From Microbacteriaceae bacterium VKM Ac-2855 (GTDB lineage: Bacteria; Actinomycetota; Actinomycetes; Actinomycetales; Microbacteriaceae), in contig JABMLG010000006.1 in the NCBI GenBank assembly GCA_013204985.1, forward strand, positions 1 to 64,000: 64,000 nucleotides of DNA, in the 5' to 3' direction. Below the pieces are notes generated by a model. The model was not told where the DNA came from, ran no database searches, and saw only the letters and a list, made by a program, of their open reading frames with translations. Below, in pieces: positions 7,739-17,353 of the stretch. Position numbers and translations under genes: made by a program. Numbering within the stretch: the stretch's first letter is position 1; each line of letters starts with the position of its first letter.

Positions 7739-8227
7739 CTATGCCAGCCTCAGCTTCTTCTTCAGCGCCGCCACGTGTCCCGTCGCCCTGACGTTGTACT
7801 GCGCCAGGGTGAGGCTTCCGGCCTGGTCGATCACGAAAGTCGAGCGGAGCACGCCGGTGACGAGCTTGCCGTACATGTTCTTCTGCCCCCACACCGCGTA
7901 GGCGTGGTGCGCGACCAGCTCGGGGTCGCTGAGCAGGGGATAGCCGAATCCCTCGCTGTCGTGCCAGCTCTTCAGTTTCGCGACGGAGTCGCGCGAGATG
8001 CCGACGACCGCGTAACCCGCCGCCTGCAGCCCGGCGACACTGTCGCGGAAGTCGCAGGCCTCCGTGGTACAGGCCGGAGTGTCGGCCTCCGGATAGAAGA
8101 ACACGATGACCTTCTGGCCACGAAGCGCAGCCAGGCTGACGGTGTCGCCGTTCTGGTCGGGCAGTGCGAAGTCGGGAGCGGTGTCGCCCGCGTTCAGTCG
8201 CGCGGAGGTGTCGATGTCGAGGGCCAC
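7739..8227 (-). CDS. bcp: thioredoxin-dependent peroxiredoxin, Bcp/PrxQ type
   Basis: A 162-residue peroxiredoxin of normal family length. Peroxidatic Cys53 and resolving Cys58 sit in the motif ADTPACTTEACDFRD, the spacing of atypical 2-Cys PrxQ/Bcp enzymes. The thioredoxin fold is complete (KVIVFFYPEADTPAC, VVGISRDSVAKLKSW, STFVIDQAG). It reduces hydrogen peroxide and organic hydroperoxides in the cytoplasm with thioredoxin. The start is a GTG twelve bases downstream of the rsgA stop, suggesting an aroA-rsgA-bcp transcription unit. Confidence 0.93.
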   Translation of the reverse strand: MALDIDTSARLNAGDTAPDFALPDQNGDTVSLAALRGQKVIVFFYPEADTPACTTEACDFRDSVAGLQAAGYAVVGISRDSVAKLKSWHDSEGFGYPLLSDPELVAHHAYAVWGQKNMYGKLVTGVLRSTFVIDQAGSLTLAQYNVRATGHVAALKKKLRLA

Positions 8228-8238
8228 GGTGGTTCCAA

Positions 8239-9315
8239 TCAGCGGCCGGAGCCGGCGGGTTCGGCGAAGGTGGTCAGGAGCCGCTGGAGCGAGTCGTAGC
8301 GTTCGGCGCCGGTGGGGCCGAGGTCGCCCGCCTCGACCGCCTCGATGATCGCGCAGTCGGGGGAATCGGGCAGATGCGTGCAGCCGCGCGGGCAGTTCTG
8401 CGCGATCGCGGCGAGGTCGCTGAAGGCGCCGAGGATGTTGTCGGTGTTCACGTGCCCGAGACCGAACGAACGCACACCGGGGGTGTCGATCACCCAGCCG
8501 TGCCGATCGCCTCGCTGCACCCGCAACGACACGGTCGATGACGACGTGTGCCGACCGCGACCGGTGACGACGTTGACGTGTCCTGTCGCGCGGTGCGCAT
8601 CCGGTACCAGGCGGTTCACGAGAGTCGACTTGCCGACCCCCGAGTGTCCGACGACGACCGTCTCGTGGCCCAGCAGCGCCTCGGCGATCTCGTCGACGGG
8701 CATCTCATCCTGCCGGCTCAGGAACACCCGCAGGTCCAGGCCGGCGAAGCTGCGGAGGAACTCGCTCGGGTCGGCCAGGTCGGTCTTGGTGACGCAGAGC
8801 ATCGGCGTGATCCCGGCGTCGAAGGCGGCGACGAGGTAGCGGTCGACCAGCCGCGTGCGCGGCTCCGGGTTCGCCGCCGCGACGACGCAGAGCATCTGGT
8901 CGGCGTTCGCCACGATCACGCGCTCGACGGCGTCGGTGTCGTCGGCACTGCGCCGCAGCAGCGTCGTGCGGTCGCGGATGCGGACGATGCGCGAGAGGGT
9001 GCCGTCGTCTCCGCTGGTGTCGCCGACGATATCGACGCGGTCACCGGCGACGATCGCCTGTTTGCGCAGTTCGCGGGCCCGCGTGCAGGTCAGCTCGCGT
9101 TCCTCCGCCGTGCCCTCGTCGAGCATGACGGTGTAGCGGCCGCGGTCGACGCCCAGCACCACCGCGATCTTCGCGTCCTCGTGCTCGGGGCGCTGCTTGG
9201 TGCGCGGTTTGTTGCCCTTCGGATTCGGCCGCACCCGCGCATCCGACTCGTCGTAGCCGTCGAAATCGTCCAGCTCGCCGTCGGCATCGATGCCGCTGTC
9301 GCTCCACCACGACAT
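8239..9315 (-). CDS. rsgA: ribosome small-subunit-dependent GTPase A
   Basis: A 358-residue circularly permuted GTPase. An OB fold lies in the first part (about 45-115, TVMLDEGTAEERELTC). The permuted G motifs follow: G4 TKTD (CVTKTDLAD), G1 GHSGVGKST, and G3 DTPG (VIDTPGVRSFGL). The C-terminal zinc finger is CPRGCTHLPDSPDC. RsgA helps mature the 30S subunit and removes late assembly factors. The acidic N-terminal extension (DADGELDDFDGYDESD) is typical of actinobacterial members. The ATG lies four bases after the aroA stop, so the two are probably cotranscribed. The open frame extends upstream into aroA but that part is a shadow. Confidence 0.93.
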   Translation of the reverse strand: MSWWSDSGIDADGELDDFDGYDESDARVRPNPKGNKPRTKQRPEHEDAKIAVVLGVDRGRYTVMLDEGTAEERELTCTRARELRKQAIVAGDRVDIVGDTSGDDGTLSRIVRIRDRTTLLRRSADDTDAVERVIVANADQMLCVVAAANPEPRTRLVDRYLVAAFDAGITPMLCVTKTDLADPSEFLRSFAGLDLRVFLSRQDEMPVDEIAEALLGHETVVVGHSGVGKSTLVNRLVPDAHRATGHVNVVTGRGRHTSSSTVSLRVQRGDRHGWVIDTPGVRSFGLGHVNTDNILGAFSDLAAIAQNCPRGCTHLPDSPDCAIIEAVEAGDLGPTGAERYDSLQRLLTTFAEPAGSGR

Positions 9316-9319
9316 GCGG

Positions 9320-10675
9320 TCAGACCGACCGAGCCAGGTTGGTCCACAGTTCCGGGAACTGCGGCAGCGTCTTCGACGTGGTGGCGATGTCCTCGATCTC
9401 GACCCCGCGGACGGCGAGGCCGATGATGGCGCCGGCGTGCGCCATCCGGTGGTCGGCGTAGGTGCGCCAGGGTCCGCCGTGCAGGGGAGCGGGCTCGATG
9501 TGCAGGCCGTCGGCCAGTTCGGTGACGCGGCCGCCGAGGCCGTTGATCTCGGTCGCGAGCGCGGCGAGTCGATCGGTCTCGTGGTGACGGATGTGTCCGA
9601 TGCCGGTGATCGTGCTCGGCGAATCGGCCAGGGCCGCCAGCGCGGCGATGGCGGGCGCCAGTTCGCCACCCTCGCCGAGATCGAGTTCGACACCCGAGAT
9701 GCTGTCACCGCCGGTCACGGTGATCCAGCCGTCGCCCACCTCGACGGTCGCGCCGAAGAGGGGCAGGATGCGCGCGAGATGCGCGCCGACCTGCGTGGTC
9801 GACTCCGGCCAGTTGCGCATCCGCACGGTGCCTCCGGTGACCAGCGCCGCGGCGAGGAAGGGGGCGGCGTTCGAGAGGTCGGGCTCGATGGTGACCTCGG
9901 CTCCCGCGATCGCCTGCGGTTCGAGGTTCCACTCGCCCGCGCGCGGCGACGAGACCGCCACGCCGCGCTGAGCCAGAGCGACGACGGTCATCTCGATGTG
10001 CGGCAGGCTCGGCACGCGTTCGCCTTCGTGGCTGAGCCGAACGCCGTCGTCGAAGCGTGCGCCGGCGAGCAGGAGGGCGGAGACGAACTGGCTCGAGCTC
10101 GAGGCGTCGATCGTGATCGCGCCACCACGGATGCTCCCGGTGCCGTGCACCGTGAACGGCAGTGCTCGCCGACCGTCGTCGTTGATGTCGACGCCGAGGG
10201 CGCGCAGCGACGAGATCGTTGTGGCCATCGGGCGCTTGCGGGCGTACTCGTCGCCGTCGAACGTGGTCGGTCCGAGCGCCAGAGCGGCCACAGGAGGGAG
10301 GAAGCGCATCACGGTGCCGGCCAGGCCGCAGTCGATCGTGGTGGAGCCGAGCAGCTCCTCAGGAGGTGTGACGACGAGATCGGGCCCGAAGGATCCGCTG
10401 CCGGCTCTCTCCTCGATGCCGACCCCGAGCGAGCGCAGGCCCTCGATCATGAGCGCGCTGTCGCGGGAGTGCAGCGGAGCACGCAGGACGGAGGGCGCAT
10501 CCGCCAGGGCGGAGAGCACCAGCTCGCGGTTCGTCAACGACTTCGACCCGGGCAGCTCGACGACGGCGTCGAGAGCGCCGGAGGCGGTGGGCGCGGGCCA
10601 GAGCGTGTCGCCGGGCAGCGCACGTGCATCGCCGTACGGATCGAACTCGGGCGCGGAATATCGAGAGAACACCAT
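9320..10675 (-). CDS. aroA: 3-phosphoshikimate 1-carboxyvinyltransferase (EPSP synthase)
   Basis: A 451-residue enzyme that transfers enolpyruvate from PEP to shikimate-3-phosphate in aromatic amino-acid synthesis. The diagnostic motifs are present: [18 protein letters not shown] (PEP/shikimate binding), [22 protein letters not shown] (substrate loop), [15 protein letters not shown], and [10 protein letters not shown]. It is full length. Aromatic synthesis, ribosome assembly (rsgA) and peroxide removal (bcp) share the strand and short spacing, probably as one transcript. A possible -10 (TATCCT) lies 8 nt before the ATG. Divergent from sigR. Confidence 0.95.
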   Translation of the reverse strand: MVFSRYSAPEFDPYGDARALPGDTLWPAPTASGALDAVVELPGSKSLTNRELVLSALADAPSVLRAPLHSRDSALMIEGLRSLGVGIEERAGSGSFGPDLVVTPPEELLGSTTIDCGLAGTVMRFLPPVAALALGPTTFDGDEYARKRPMATTISSLRALGVDINDDGRRALPFTVHGTGSIRGGAITIDASSSSQFVSALLLAGARFDDGVRLSHEGERVPSLPHIEMTVVALAQRGVAVSSPRAGEWNLEPQAIAGAEVTIEPDLSNAAPFLAAALVTGGTVRMRNWPESTTQVGAHLARILPLFGATVEVGDGWITVTGGDSISGVELDLGEGGELAPAIAALAALADSPSTITGIGHIRHHETDRLAALATEINGLGGRVTELADGLHIEPAPLHGGPWRTYADHRMAHAGAIIGLAVRGVEIEDIATTSKTLPQFPELWTNLARSV

Positions 10676-10787
10676 CGGTTATCAGGATAGTCGGCACGAG
10701 GAGAAAGGTTCACGGAACGCTATGCCCAGCACTCTTCTCGCCCCCCTCCTCACCCCTGACGTGCACCCGGTCATAGGATTGCGCGTG

Positions 10788-11513
10788 ATGACAAGCGAGC
10801 ACCCCCCACTCAGCGGCTCCGCGGCTTCGGCCGACGCGGCGGACTCCACCGAACTCGAGACCATCGAGGAGACGGTGGAGGAGTCGATCGACGACGCCGA
10901 GGCGCACACCGATGAAGCCGCGGAGCCGAAGCCCGACCTGCGCGCCCTCTTCGAGGCTCAGGCGCTGCCCTTCATCGACCAGCTCTACGCCGCGGGCTTG
11001 CGGATGACGAAGAACCCGTCGGACGCGCAGGACCTCGTACAGGAGACGTTCGCGAAGGCGTTCGCCGCCTTCCGCCAGTTCGAGCAGGGCACGAACCTCA
11101 AGGCCTGGCTGTACCGCATCCTCACGAACACCTTCATCAACTCGTACCGCAAGAAGCAGCGCGAGCCCTACCAGAGCGCGATCGACGAGCTGGAGGACTG
11201 GCAGCTCGGCGGCGCCGAATCCACGACCGCCACCTCGAGCCGTTCGGCCGAGGCCGAGGCGATCGACCACCTCCCTGACAGTGCCGTCAAGGATGCCCTG
11301 CAAGCGATCCCGGAAGACTTCCGGCTCGCCGTCTATTTCGCCGATGTCGAAGGCTTCTCGTACCAGGAGATCGCCGACATCATGAAGACCCCCGTCGGAA
11401 CCGTGATGAGCAGGCTGCATCGTGGCCGCCGCATGTTGCGCGAACGACTCACCGATTACGCCCGCGAGCGCGGTATCCGCGCCGCATTCACCACCACTGG
11501 GAGCAAGAAATGA
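10788..11513 (+). CDS. sigR: RNA polymerase sigma factor SigR/SigH (ECF, redox-responsive)
   Basis: A 241-residue ECF sigma factor. An acidic N-terminal extension (about 1-48) precedes region 2 ([44 protein letters not shown]) and region 4 ([40 protein letters not shown]). The close match to the SigR/SigH group, plus the downstream zinc anti-sigma gene, makes this the thiol-oxidative and heat stress sigma factor. The start is ambiguous: ATG at 10788 or GTG at 10785; TAGGAT at 10774-10779 is 8 or 5 nt away. I found no GGAAY-N18-GTT autoregulatory promoter. Coupled to rsrA by ATGA overlap. Confidence 0.93.
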   Translation: MTSEHPPLSGSAASADAADSTELETIEETVEESIDDAEAHTDEAAEPKPDLRALFEAQALPFIDQLYAAGLRMTKNPSDAQDLVQETFAKAFAAFRQFEQGTNLKAWLYRILTNTFINSYRKKQREPYQSAIDELEDWQLGGAESTTATSSRSAEAEAIDHLPDSAVKDALQAIPEDFRLAVYFADVEGFSYQEIADIMKTPVGTVMSRLHRGRRMLRERLTDYARERGIRAAFTTTGSKK

Positions 11514-11773
11514 CCGACTGCGGCTGCGACAAGGCGAAGGCTGAGCTCGAGGAGTACCTGCACAACGAACTCTGCAAAGAGGACGCTGCGGACATCCGCG
11601 ACCACATGGCGAACTGCGTCGATTGCTCGGGCGAGGCGAAGGTCGGCGTCGTGCTGACCGAGGCCGTGCAGCGCGCCTGCAAGGAGACCGCCCCCGAGGT
11701 GCTTCGCGCTCAGGTGCTCGGCATGCTCCGCGACGCCCAGGCGTCGCACACGCAGCAGCCGGTTCGCGCCTAG
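11510..11773 (+). CDS. rsrA: RsrA-type zinc-binding anti-sigma factor
   Basis: An 87-residue ZAS-domain protein. The HxxxCxxC motif is His32-x3-Cys36-x2-Cys39 (DHMANCVDC). Further Cys at 4, 6, 22 and 57 give candidates for the disulfide that forms during oxidative stress, and Cys4/Cys6 are typical of RsrA. When reduced and zinc-bound it holds SigR; oxidation releases the sigma factor. The ATG interlocks with the sigR stop (ATGA). Length and order match the actinobacterial sigR-rsrA pair. Confidence 0.93.
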   Translation: MTDCGCDKAKAELEEYLHNELCKEDAADIRDHMANCVDCSGEAKVGVVLTEAVQRACKETAPEVLRAQVLGMLRDAQASHTQQPVRA

Positions 11774-11778
11774 CTCGC

Positions 11779-11822
11779 ACGCCGAAGGGGGCCCGCACGC
11801 CGAAGGGGGCCGCACACCAAAG
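11779..11822 (+). repeat. short direct repeats CACGCCGAAGGGGG
   Basis: Three imperfect copies of GCACGCCGAAGGGGG (the last is CACACCAAAGGGGG) stand head to tail. The last runs into the left arm of the hairpin at 11820, so the hairpin may have spread or duplicated part of its arm. Confidence 0.6.
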
Positions 11823-11875
11823 GGGGTTGCCGCTCCGTCCCACCGCGAAGCGCGGGACGGAGTGACAACCCCCTT
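11820..11875. terminator. long hairpin terminator, repeated-sequence family copy A
   Basis: AAGGGGGTTG (11820-11829) pairs with CAACCCCCTT (11866-11875), and CTCCGTCCC (11833-11841) pairs with GGGACGGAG (11854-11862). It lies between convergent rsrA and kgd and probably ends both transcripts. A near-copy lies at 36124-36178. Confidence 0.75.
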
Positions 11876-11884
11876 CGTCGGCGG

Positions 11885-14800
11885 CTAGCTCAGTGCGCGG
11901 GCCAGCAGTTCGGCCTGCTCGACGGCGTGGCGCTTGGCCGAACCGGCCGCGGGGGAGGCGGCGGCGGGCCGGGAGACGACGCTGATCGTGCGACCGGCCT
12001 TCGGGGCGAGGGTGAGCGAGATGAACGGCCACGCGCCCTGGTTCTCGGGCTCGTCCTGCACCCACACGAACTCGGCGTTGGGGTAGCGCTCGGAGATGGC
12101 GGTCAGCTCGGCGACCGGAGCCGGGTAGTACTGCTCGACGCGCACGAGCGCGATGGCGTCGTTCGGCTTCTTCTCCAGCTCCGACTTGAGGTCGTAGTGG
12201 ATCTTGCCGGCGTGCAGCAGCACCTTGGTCACGGCATTCGCATCCGTGATCCGAGCGTCGTCGATCACCGGTTCGAACTTGCCCTGCGTGAAGTCCTCGA
12301 CGCCGCTGGACGCACCGCGAAGACGCAGCATCGCCTTCGGGGTGAAGACGATCAGCGGACGGCGCGGGCGCGAGTACGCCTGGCGGCGCAACAGGTGGAA
12401 GTACGACGCCGGAGTCGACGGGCGGGCCACCGTGATGTTGTTCTCGGCCGCCATCTGCAGGTACCGCTCGATGCGCGCGGAGGAGTGATCGGGGCCCTGA
12501 CCCTCGTAGCCGTGCGGCAGCAGCAGCACCAGCGACGAGCGCTGGCCCCACTTCTGCTCGGCGGAAGAGATGAACTCGTCGATCACGATCTGCGCGCCGT
12601 CCGCGAAGTCGCCGAACTGCGCCTCCCAGAGCACGAGGGCGTCGGGACGCTCGACCGAATAGCCGTACTCGAACGCCATCGCGGCGTACTCCGAGAGCAG
12701 CGAGTCGTAGATCCAGAGCCGCGCCTGCTGCTCCGACAGGTTCATCAGAGGCAGCCACTCCTGACCGTTCTGACGGTCGTGCAGCACCGCGTGGCGCTGC
12801 ACGAAGGTGCCGCGGCGCGTGTCCTGACCCACCATGCGAATGGGCGTGCCCTCCAGTAACAGCGAGCCGAGCGCGAGGAGTTCACCGAACGCCCAGTCGA
12901 TGTTGCCCGACTTCGACATCTCCTGCCGTTTCTGCAGCAGCTGCTGCAGCTTCGGGTGCACGGTGAAGCCCTCGGGCGGGTTGTTGAAGGCGTCGCCGAT
13001 CAGGGCGACGACGTTCTGCTGCACCCCCGTCGTCTCGGGCTCACCGGAGAACGGCTCGCCCTGCTGCGCATCCGGCAGCTCGAGATCGGCGACGGCGTCG
13101 TTGTCTGCATCGATGATCGGGATCGCGCCGGTCTGCGCCGCGTGCGTCTCGGCGAAGGCGCGCTCCAGGCGGTCCTGGAAGTCCTGGTGCGCCCGGTCGT
13201 ACTCCTCCTCGGTGATGTCGCCGCGGCCGACGAGCGACTCGGTGTACAGCTTGCGCACCGAACGCTTCGCCTCGATCAGCGAGTACATCAGCGGCTGGGT
13301 CATCGACGGGTCGTCGCCCTCGTTGTGCCCGCGGCGGCGGTAGCAGATGAGGTCGATCACGACGTCCTTGTGGAAGCGCTGCCGGTACTCGAAGGCGAGC
13401 TGCCCCACGTGCACCACGGCCTCCGGGTCGTCACCGTTCACGTGGAAGATCGGCGCCTGGATGGTCTTCGCGACGTCGGTCGAGTAGACCGAGGTGCGGC
13501 CCTCGTGCGGCGGCGTCGTGAAGCCGACCTGGTTGTTGATGTTGATGTGGATCGTGCCGCCGGTGCGGTAGGCGCGCAGCTGCGACATCTGCAGCCCCTC
13601 GACCACCACGCCCTGGCCGGCCATCGCGGCGTCGCCGTGGACGAGGATGGGCAGGGTCGTGTAGGTGCCGATCGGCTTGCGGTCCTGCTTGGCGCGGACG
13701 ATGCCCTCGAGGACACCGTTCACGGCCTCGAGGTGCGACGGGTTCGCGGCCAGGTAGACGGGGATCTCTTCGCCGCCGGCGCCCTTGAAGGTGCCCTCGG
13801 TGCCGAGGTGGTACTTCACGTCGCCCGAGCCCTGCACGGTCTTCGGGTCCTGGGTGCCCTCGAACTCGCGGAAGATCTGGCCGTAGGTCTTGCCGGCGAT
13901 GTTGGTCAGCACGTTCAGGCGACCACGGTGGGCCATCCCGATCGCGGCCTCGTCGAGGTGCTCCTCCGCGGCGCCTTGGAGCACCGCATCCAGAAGCGCG
14001 ATCAGCGACTCGCCGCCCTCGAGCGAGAACCGCTTTTGGCCGACGTACTTGGTCTGCAGGAAGGTCTCGAACGCCTCGGCCTCGTTCAGTTTGCCGAGGA
14101 TGCGCATCTGCTCGTCGTGGCCGGGCTTCTCGTACTTGCGCTCGATCTTGGACTGGAACCACTCGCGCTGCTCCGGATCCTGGATGTGCATGTACTCGAC
14201 ACCGACGGTGCGGCAGTAGGAGTCGCGGAGGATACCCAGGATGTCGCGCAGCTTGAGCTGACGGCGGTCGCCGCCGAAGCCGCCGGTGACGAACTCGCGG
14301 TCGAGGTCCCAGAACGTCAGGCCGTGGTTGGTGATCTCGAGATCGGGGTGCGAGCGCTGCACGTACTCCAGCGGGTCCACGTCGGCCATCAGATGGCCGC
14401 GGACGCGGAAGGAGTTGATCAGCTCGTGCACACGCGCCGTCTTCGACACGTTGTCCGCCAGGTCGACCGCGATGTCGGAGGCCCAGTGGATCGGGTCGTA
14501 GGGGATGCGCAGCGCGGCGAAGATGTCCTCGTAGAAGTGCCGCTTGCCGGTGAGCAGCTCGTGCACGATCTTGAGGAACTCGCCTGAGCCCGCACCCTGG
14601 ATGACGCGGTGGTCGTAAGTGCTGGTGAGGGTGATGGTCTTGCCGATGCCGAGCTCGACGAGCGTCTTCTCGGACGCCCCCATGAACTCCGCGGGGTAGT
14701 CGAGGGCGCCGGCGCCGATGATGCAGCCCTGGCCCTTCATCAGACGCGGCACCGAGTGCTCGGTGCCGATGCCGCCCGGGTTGGTGAGCGAGAGCGTGGT

Positions 14801-15670
14801 GCCCGCGAAGTCGCCGGCCGCGAGCTTGTTGCCACGAGCGCGCTTGACCAGGTCTTCGTATGCGGAGAGGTACTCGGTGAAGCTGAGCGTGTCGGCCCGC
14901 TTGATGCTCGGCACGAGCAGGGCACGAGTGCCGTCGGGCTTGGGCATGTCGATCGCGATGCCGAGGTTGATGTGCGCGGGGGCGACCACCGAGGGCTTTC
15001 CGTCGGGCTCGTCGTAGTAGACGTTCTGGCTCGGGAAGTCTTTCAGTGCGTTGATCAGCGCCCAGCCGATCAGGTGGGTGAAGGAGACCTTGCCGCCGCG
15101 CGTGCGGCGCAGGTGGTTGTTGATGACGATGCGGTTGTCGATCATCAGCTTCGCGGGGATGGTGCGCACGCTGGTCGCGGTGGGGACGGTGAGGCTCGCG
15201 TCCATGTTCGTCGCGAGGCTCTTCGACATGCCGCGCAGAGTCGTGACGACGTCCTTCTCGGTCGACTCCTCCTCCGCTGCCGGCTTGCCGGCGACGGGCG
15301 CATCGGCCGGGATCGGAGTCTTGGAGGGCTGGCGCGAAGTGGTGCGCGCGGCCGGCTGCGATCCGATGACGGGGATGGGTGCGGTGATCGGATGCGTGAC
15401 CGTGGCACCGGCGCTCGTCGAGATCCGTTCGGAGGTCGTCGATGCGGGGGCGCTGGTTGACGCGGGGGCGGCAGGTGCTGCGGGGGCGGCAGGTGCTGCG
15501 GCCTTCGCGGCGACCTGATTGCCGTAACGCTCCAGGATCGGCCACCAGGACTCGTCGACCGAGGACTTGTCGGCGCTGTACTGCTCGTACAGCTCCTCCA
15601 CGAGCCACTCGTTGGCGCCGAAGTCCTCGGCGGCCTGATCTGTTCCTACACCGGTCAACTGGCTCGACAC
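11885..15670 (-). CDS. kgd: 2-oxoglutarate decarboxylase / dehydrogenase, E1-E2 fused (Kgd)
   Basis: A 1261-residue fused enzyme, the expected size of actinobacterial Kgd/OdhA. An N-terminal segment (NEWLVEELYEQY, then ESWWPILERYG) and an Ala/Pro-rich linker (about 55-130) lead to an acyltransferase-like domain with the DHRVIQGAGSGEFL catalytic motif, then the thiamine-diphosphate E1 part (GMAHRGRLNVLTNIAGK, VHGDAAMAGQGVVVEGLQMS, YRRRGHNEGDDPSMTQP). It converts 2-oxoglutarate to succinyl-CoA together with E2/E3 of the pyruvate dehydrogenase complex, or to succinic semialdehyde or 2-hydroxy-3-oxoadipate. The GTG start at 15670 (VSSQLTGVGT) matches the family N-terminus. Monocistronic. Confidence 0.96.
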   Translation of the reverse strand: MSSQLTGVGTDQAAEDFGANEWLVEELYEQYSADKSSVDESWWPILERYGNQVAAKAAAPAAPAAPAAPASTSAPASTTSERISTSAGATVTHPITAPIPVIGSQPAARTTSRQPSKTPIPADAPVAGKPAAEEESTEKDVVTTLRGMSKSLATNMDASLTVPTATSVRTIPAKLMIDNRIVINNHLRRTRGGKVSFTHLIGWALINALKDFPSQNVYYDEPDGKPSVVAPAHINLGIAIDMPKPDGTRALLVPSIKRADTLSFTEYLSAYEDLVKRARGNKLAAGDFAGTTLSLTNPGGIGTEHSVPRLMKGQGCIIGAGALDYPAEFMGASEKTLVELGIGKTITLTSTYDHRVIQGAGSGEFLKIVHELLTGKRHFYEDIFAALRIPYDPIHWASDIAVDLADNVSKTARVHELINSFRVRGHLMADVDPLEYVQRSHPDLEITNHGLTFWDLDREFVTGGFGGDRRQLKLRDILGILRDSYCRTVGVEYMHIQDPEQREWFQSKIERKYEKPGHDEQMRILGKLNEAEAFETFLQTKYVGQKRFSLEGGESLIALLDAVLQGAAEEHLDEAAIGMAHRGRLNVLTNIAGKTYGQIFREFEGTQDPKTVQGSGDVKYHLGTEGTFKGAGGEEIPVYLAANPSHLEAVNGVLEGIVRAKQDRKPIGTYTTLPILVHGDAAMAGQGVVVEGLQMSQLRAYRTGGTIHININNQVGFTTPPHEGRTSVYSTDVAKTIQAPIFHVNGDDPEAVVHVGQLAFEYRQRFHKDVVIDLICYRRRGHNEGDDPSMTQPLMYSLIEAKRSVRKLYTESLVGRGDITEEEYDRAHQDFQDRLERAFAETHAAQTGAIPIIDADNDAVADLELPDAQQGEPFSGEPETTGVQQNVVALIGDAFNNPPEGFTVHPKLQQLLQKRQEMSKSGNIDWAFGELLALGSLLLEGTPIRMVGQDTRRGTFVQRHAVLHDRQNGQEWLPLMNLSEQQARLWIYDSLLSEYAAMAFEYGYSVERPDALVLWEAQFGDFADGAQIVIDEFISSAEQKWGQRSSLVLLLPHGYEGQGPDHSSARIERYLQMAAENNITVARPSTPASYFHLLRRQAYSRPRRPLIVFTPKAMLRLRGASSGVEDFTQGKFEPVIDDARITDANAVTKVLLHAGKIHYDLKSELEKKPNDAIALVRVEQYYPAPVAELTAISERYPNAEFVWVQDEPENQGAWPFISLTLAPKAGRTISVVSRPAAASPAAGSAKRHAVEQAELLARALS

Positions 15671-15884
15671 AGCCGATCGCCCACTCTCTGCGTTGATTCG
15701 TCCTCGATCGTCGGGGCGAGCCCCGCGCATCCCTCGGCGTCGTCGCTCAATCGGTGAGTTTCAGGCGCCGTCACCAGGGTCTCGTCCCGGTCGTCAAGCC
15801 TAGCCCGGATCGGTCGGCGAGCCGACGCATCCGCCCAGAGCGGATCCGTTCGCTCCGCCAGGATCGCCCGAGAAGCGGCCGGAG

Positions 15885-15897
15885 TAGCGTGGCGGTC
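15885..15897 (+). promoter_or_regulatory. -10 element of a leaderless start (guaB1)
   Basis: TAGCGT (15885-15890), then 7 nt GGCGGTC, then ATG at 15898. No ribosome binding site is visible. Confidence 0.5.
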
Positions 15898-17337
15898 ATG
15901 CAGTTCTACGGCGGTACTCCCTCAGGCGATCTCACCTATTCCGACGTCTTCCTCGTGCCGAGCCGCTCGTCGGTGACCAGCCGACTCGACGTGTCGCTGG
16001 CGCCGGGCGACGGCACCGGAGCGACGATCCCGATCGTCTCGGCGAACATGAACTCGGTGACCGGGCCGCGCCTGGCCGCCACTCTGGCGCGCCGCGGTGG
16101 TCTCGGCGTGCTGCCGCAGGACATGCATCTGCAAGACCTCGACGCCGCGATCCGCTGGGTGAAGGCGCAGCCGGTCGCCTTCGACAGTGCCCTCGAGTTC
16201 GCACCGCAGCTGACCGTGGCGGAGGCGCTGGTGAGTGTGCCGGCCGTCGAGGGGCACGGGTTGGTGGTGCGCGATGCCGCGGGGGAATACCTCGGCTGCA
16301 TCCCCGCAGCCCGGTTGGGCACTGCGCTCCCGGATGCGCAGCTCGGCGATCTGATTCACGGCGGCACGGCGGGGGTCGACGCCGACGACATCACCTCGGG
16401 GCGCGCCGCCTTCGATCTCATGGTCGCGGCCGACATCGACTTCGCTCCGGTGCTGCATCACGGCGCCGTCGTCGGCACGCTCTCGCGCACGGGCGCTCTG
16501 CGTTCGACGATCTACGAGCCCGCTCTCGACGCGCACGGCCGGCTCCGGGTCGCCGCCGCCGTGGGCATCAACGGCGACGTCGCCGCGAAAGCGAAGGCGC
16601 TCGCCGCGGCCGGGGTGGACGTGCTCGTGCTCGACACCGCGCACGGCCATCAGGAGGGCATGCTGCGGGCGCTGCGAACCGTTTCGGCGCTCGGCTTGGG
16701 CCTGCCGATCGTCGCGGGCAACATCGTGACGGCGGATGCGGTCCGCGATCTGGTGAACGCCGGCGCGGACATCCTCAAGGTCGGTGTCGGGCCGGGCGCG
16801 ATGTGCACGACGCGGATGATGACGGCCGTGGGTCGCCCACAGTTCTCGGCGGTGCTCGAGACGGCGGAACGCGCTCGCGAACTCGGCGCGTTCGTCTGGG
16901 CGGACGGCGGTGTGCGGTACCCGCGCGACGTGGCGTTGGCGCTCGCGGCGGGTGGCGCATCCGTGATGATCGGTTCGTGGTTCGCGGGCACGATCGAGGC
17001 GCCCGGTGCGCTGCGCAGCGACGAACGCGGTGCGATCTACAAGGAGAGCTGGGGTATGGCTTCGGCGAAAGCCGTGCAGGAGCGCTTCGAACGCCTCGAC
17101 CCCTACGAGCTGGCGCGGAAGCGGCTCTTCGCGGAGGGGATCTCGTCGTCGAGGATCTACCTCGACCCGCTGCGACCCTCGGTGGAGGACCTGCTCGACA
17201 TGATCACCTCGGGCGTGCGCTCCTCCTTCACCTACGCGGGCGCGCGCAGCGTCGGCGAGTTCCACGACCGCGCCCTCGTCGGCCTGCAGTCGGCCGCCGG
17301 TTACGAAGAGGGTAAGGCGCTGCCTGTCAGCTGGTGA
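15898..17337 (+). CDS. guaB1: GuaB1-type IMPDH-family protein (GMP reductase)
   Basis: A 479-residue IMPDH/GMPR-fold barrel with an inserted CBS pair (about 95-205, TVAEALVSVPAVEGHG and AAFDLMVAADIDFAPV). The catalytic-loop Cys is in GVGPGAMCTTRMMTAVG. The C-terminal flap region (MASAKAVQERFERLDPYEL) differs from canonical IMP dehydrogenase. The family was annotated for years as an IMP dehydrogenase-related protein; mycobacterial GuaB1 has been shown to reduce GMP to IMP in an NADPH-dependent reaction, with CBS domains sensing purine nucleotides. The assignment here rests on family match. corA follows 16 bases later. Confidence 0.9.
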   Translation: MQFYGGTPSGDLTYSDVFLVPSRSSVTSRLDVSLAPGDGTGATIPIVSANMNSVTGPRLAATLARRGGLGVLPQDMHLQDLDAAIRWVKAQPVAFDSALEFAPQLTVAEALVSVPAVEGHGLVVRDAAGEYLGCIPAARLGTALPDAQLGDLIHGGTAGVDADDITSGRAAFDLMVAADIDFAPVLHHGAVVGTLSRTGALRSTIYEPALDAHGRLRVAAAVGINGDVAAKAKALAAAGVDVLVLDTAHGHQEGMLRALRTVSALGLGLPIVAGNIVTADAVRDLVNAGADILKVGVGPGAMCTTRMMTAVGRPQFSAVLETAERARELGAFVWADGGVRYPRDVALALAAGGASVMIGSWFAGTIEAPGALRSDERGAIYKESWGMASAKAVQERFERLDPYELARKRLFAEGISSSRIYLDPLRPSVEDLLDMITSGVRSSFTYAGARSVGEFHDRALVGLQSAAGYEEGKALPVSW

Positions 17338-17353
17338 CTGCGATGCTTGGCAC

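Noticed and set aside
10676-10787. SigR-type autoregulatory promoter
   Set aside because: GGAAC occurs at 10714-10718 but no GTT lies at the required distance, so I did not call it.
12956-14587. Long plus-strand open frame opposite kgd
   Set aside because: It mirrors the kgd codons, with composition typical of a high-GC shadow and no recognisable domain.
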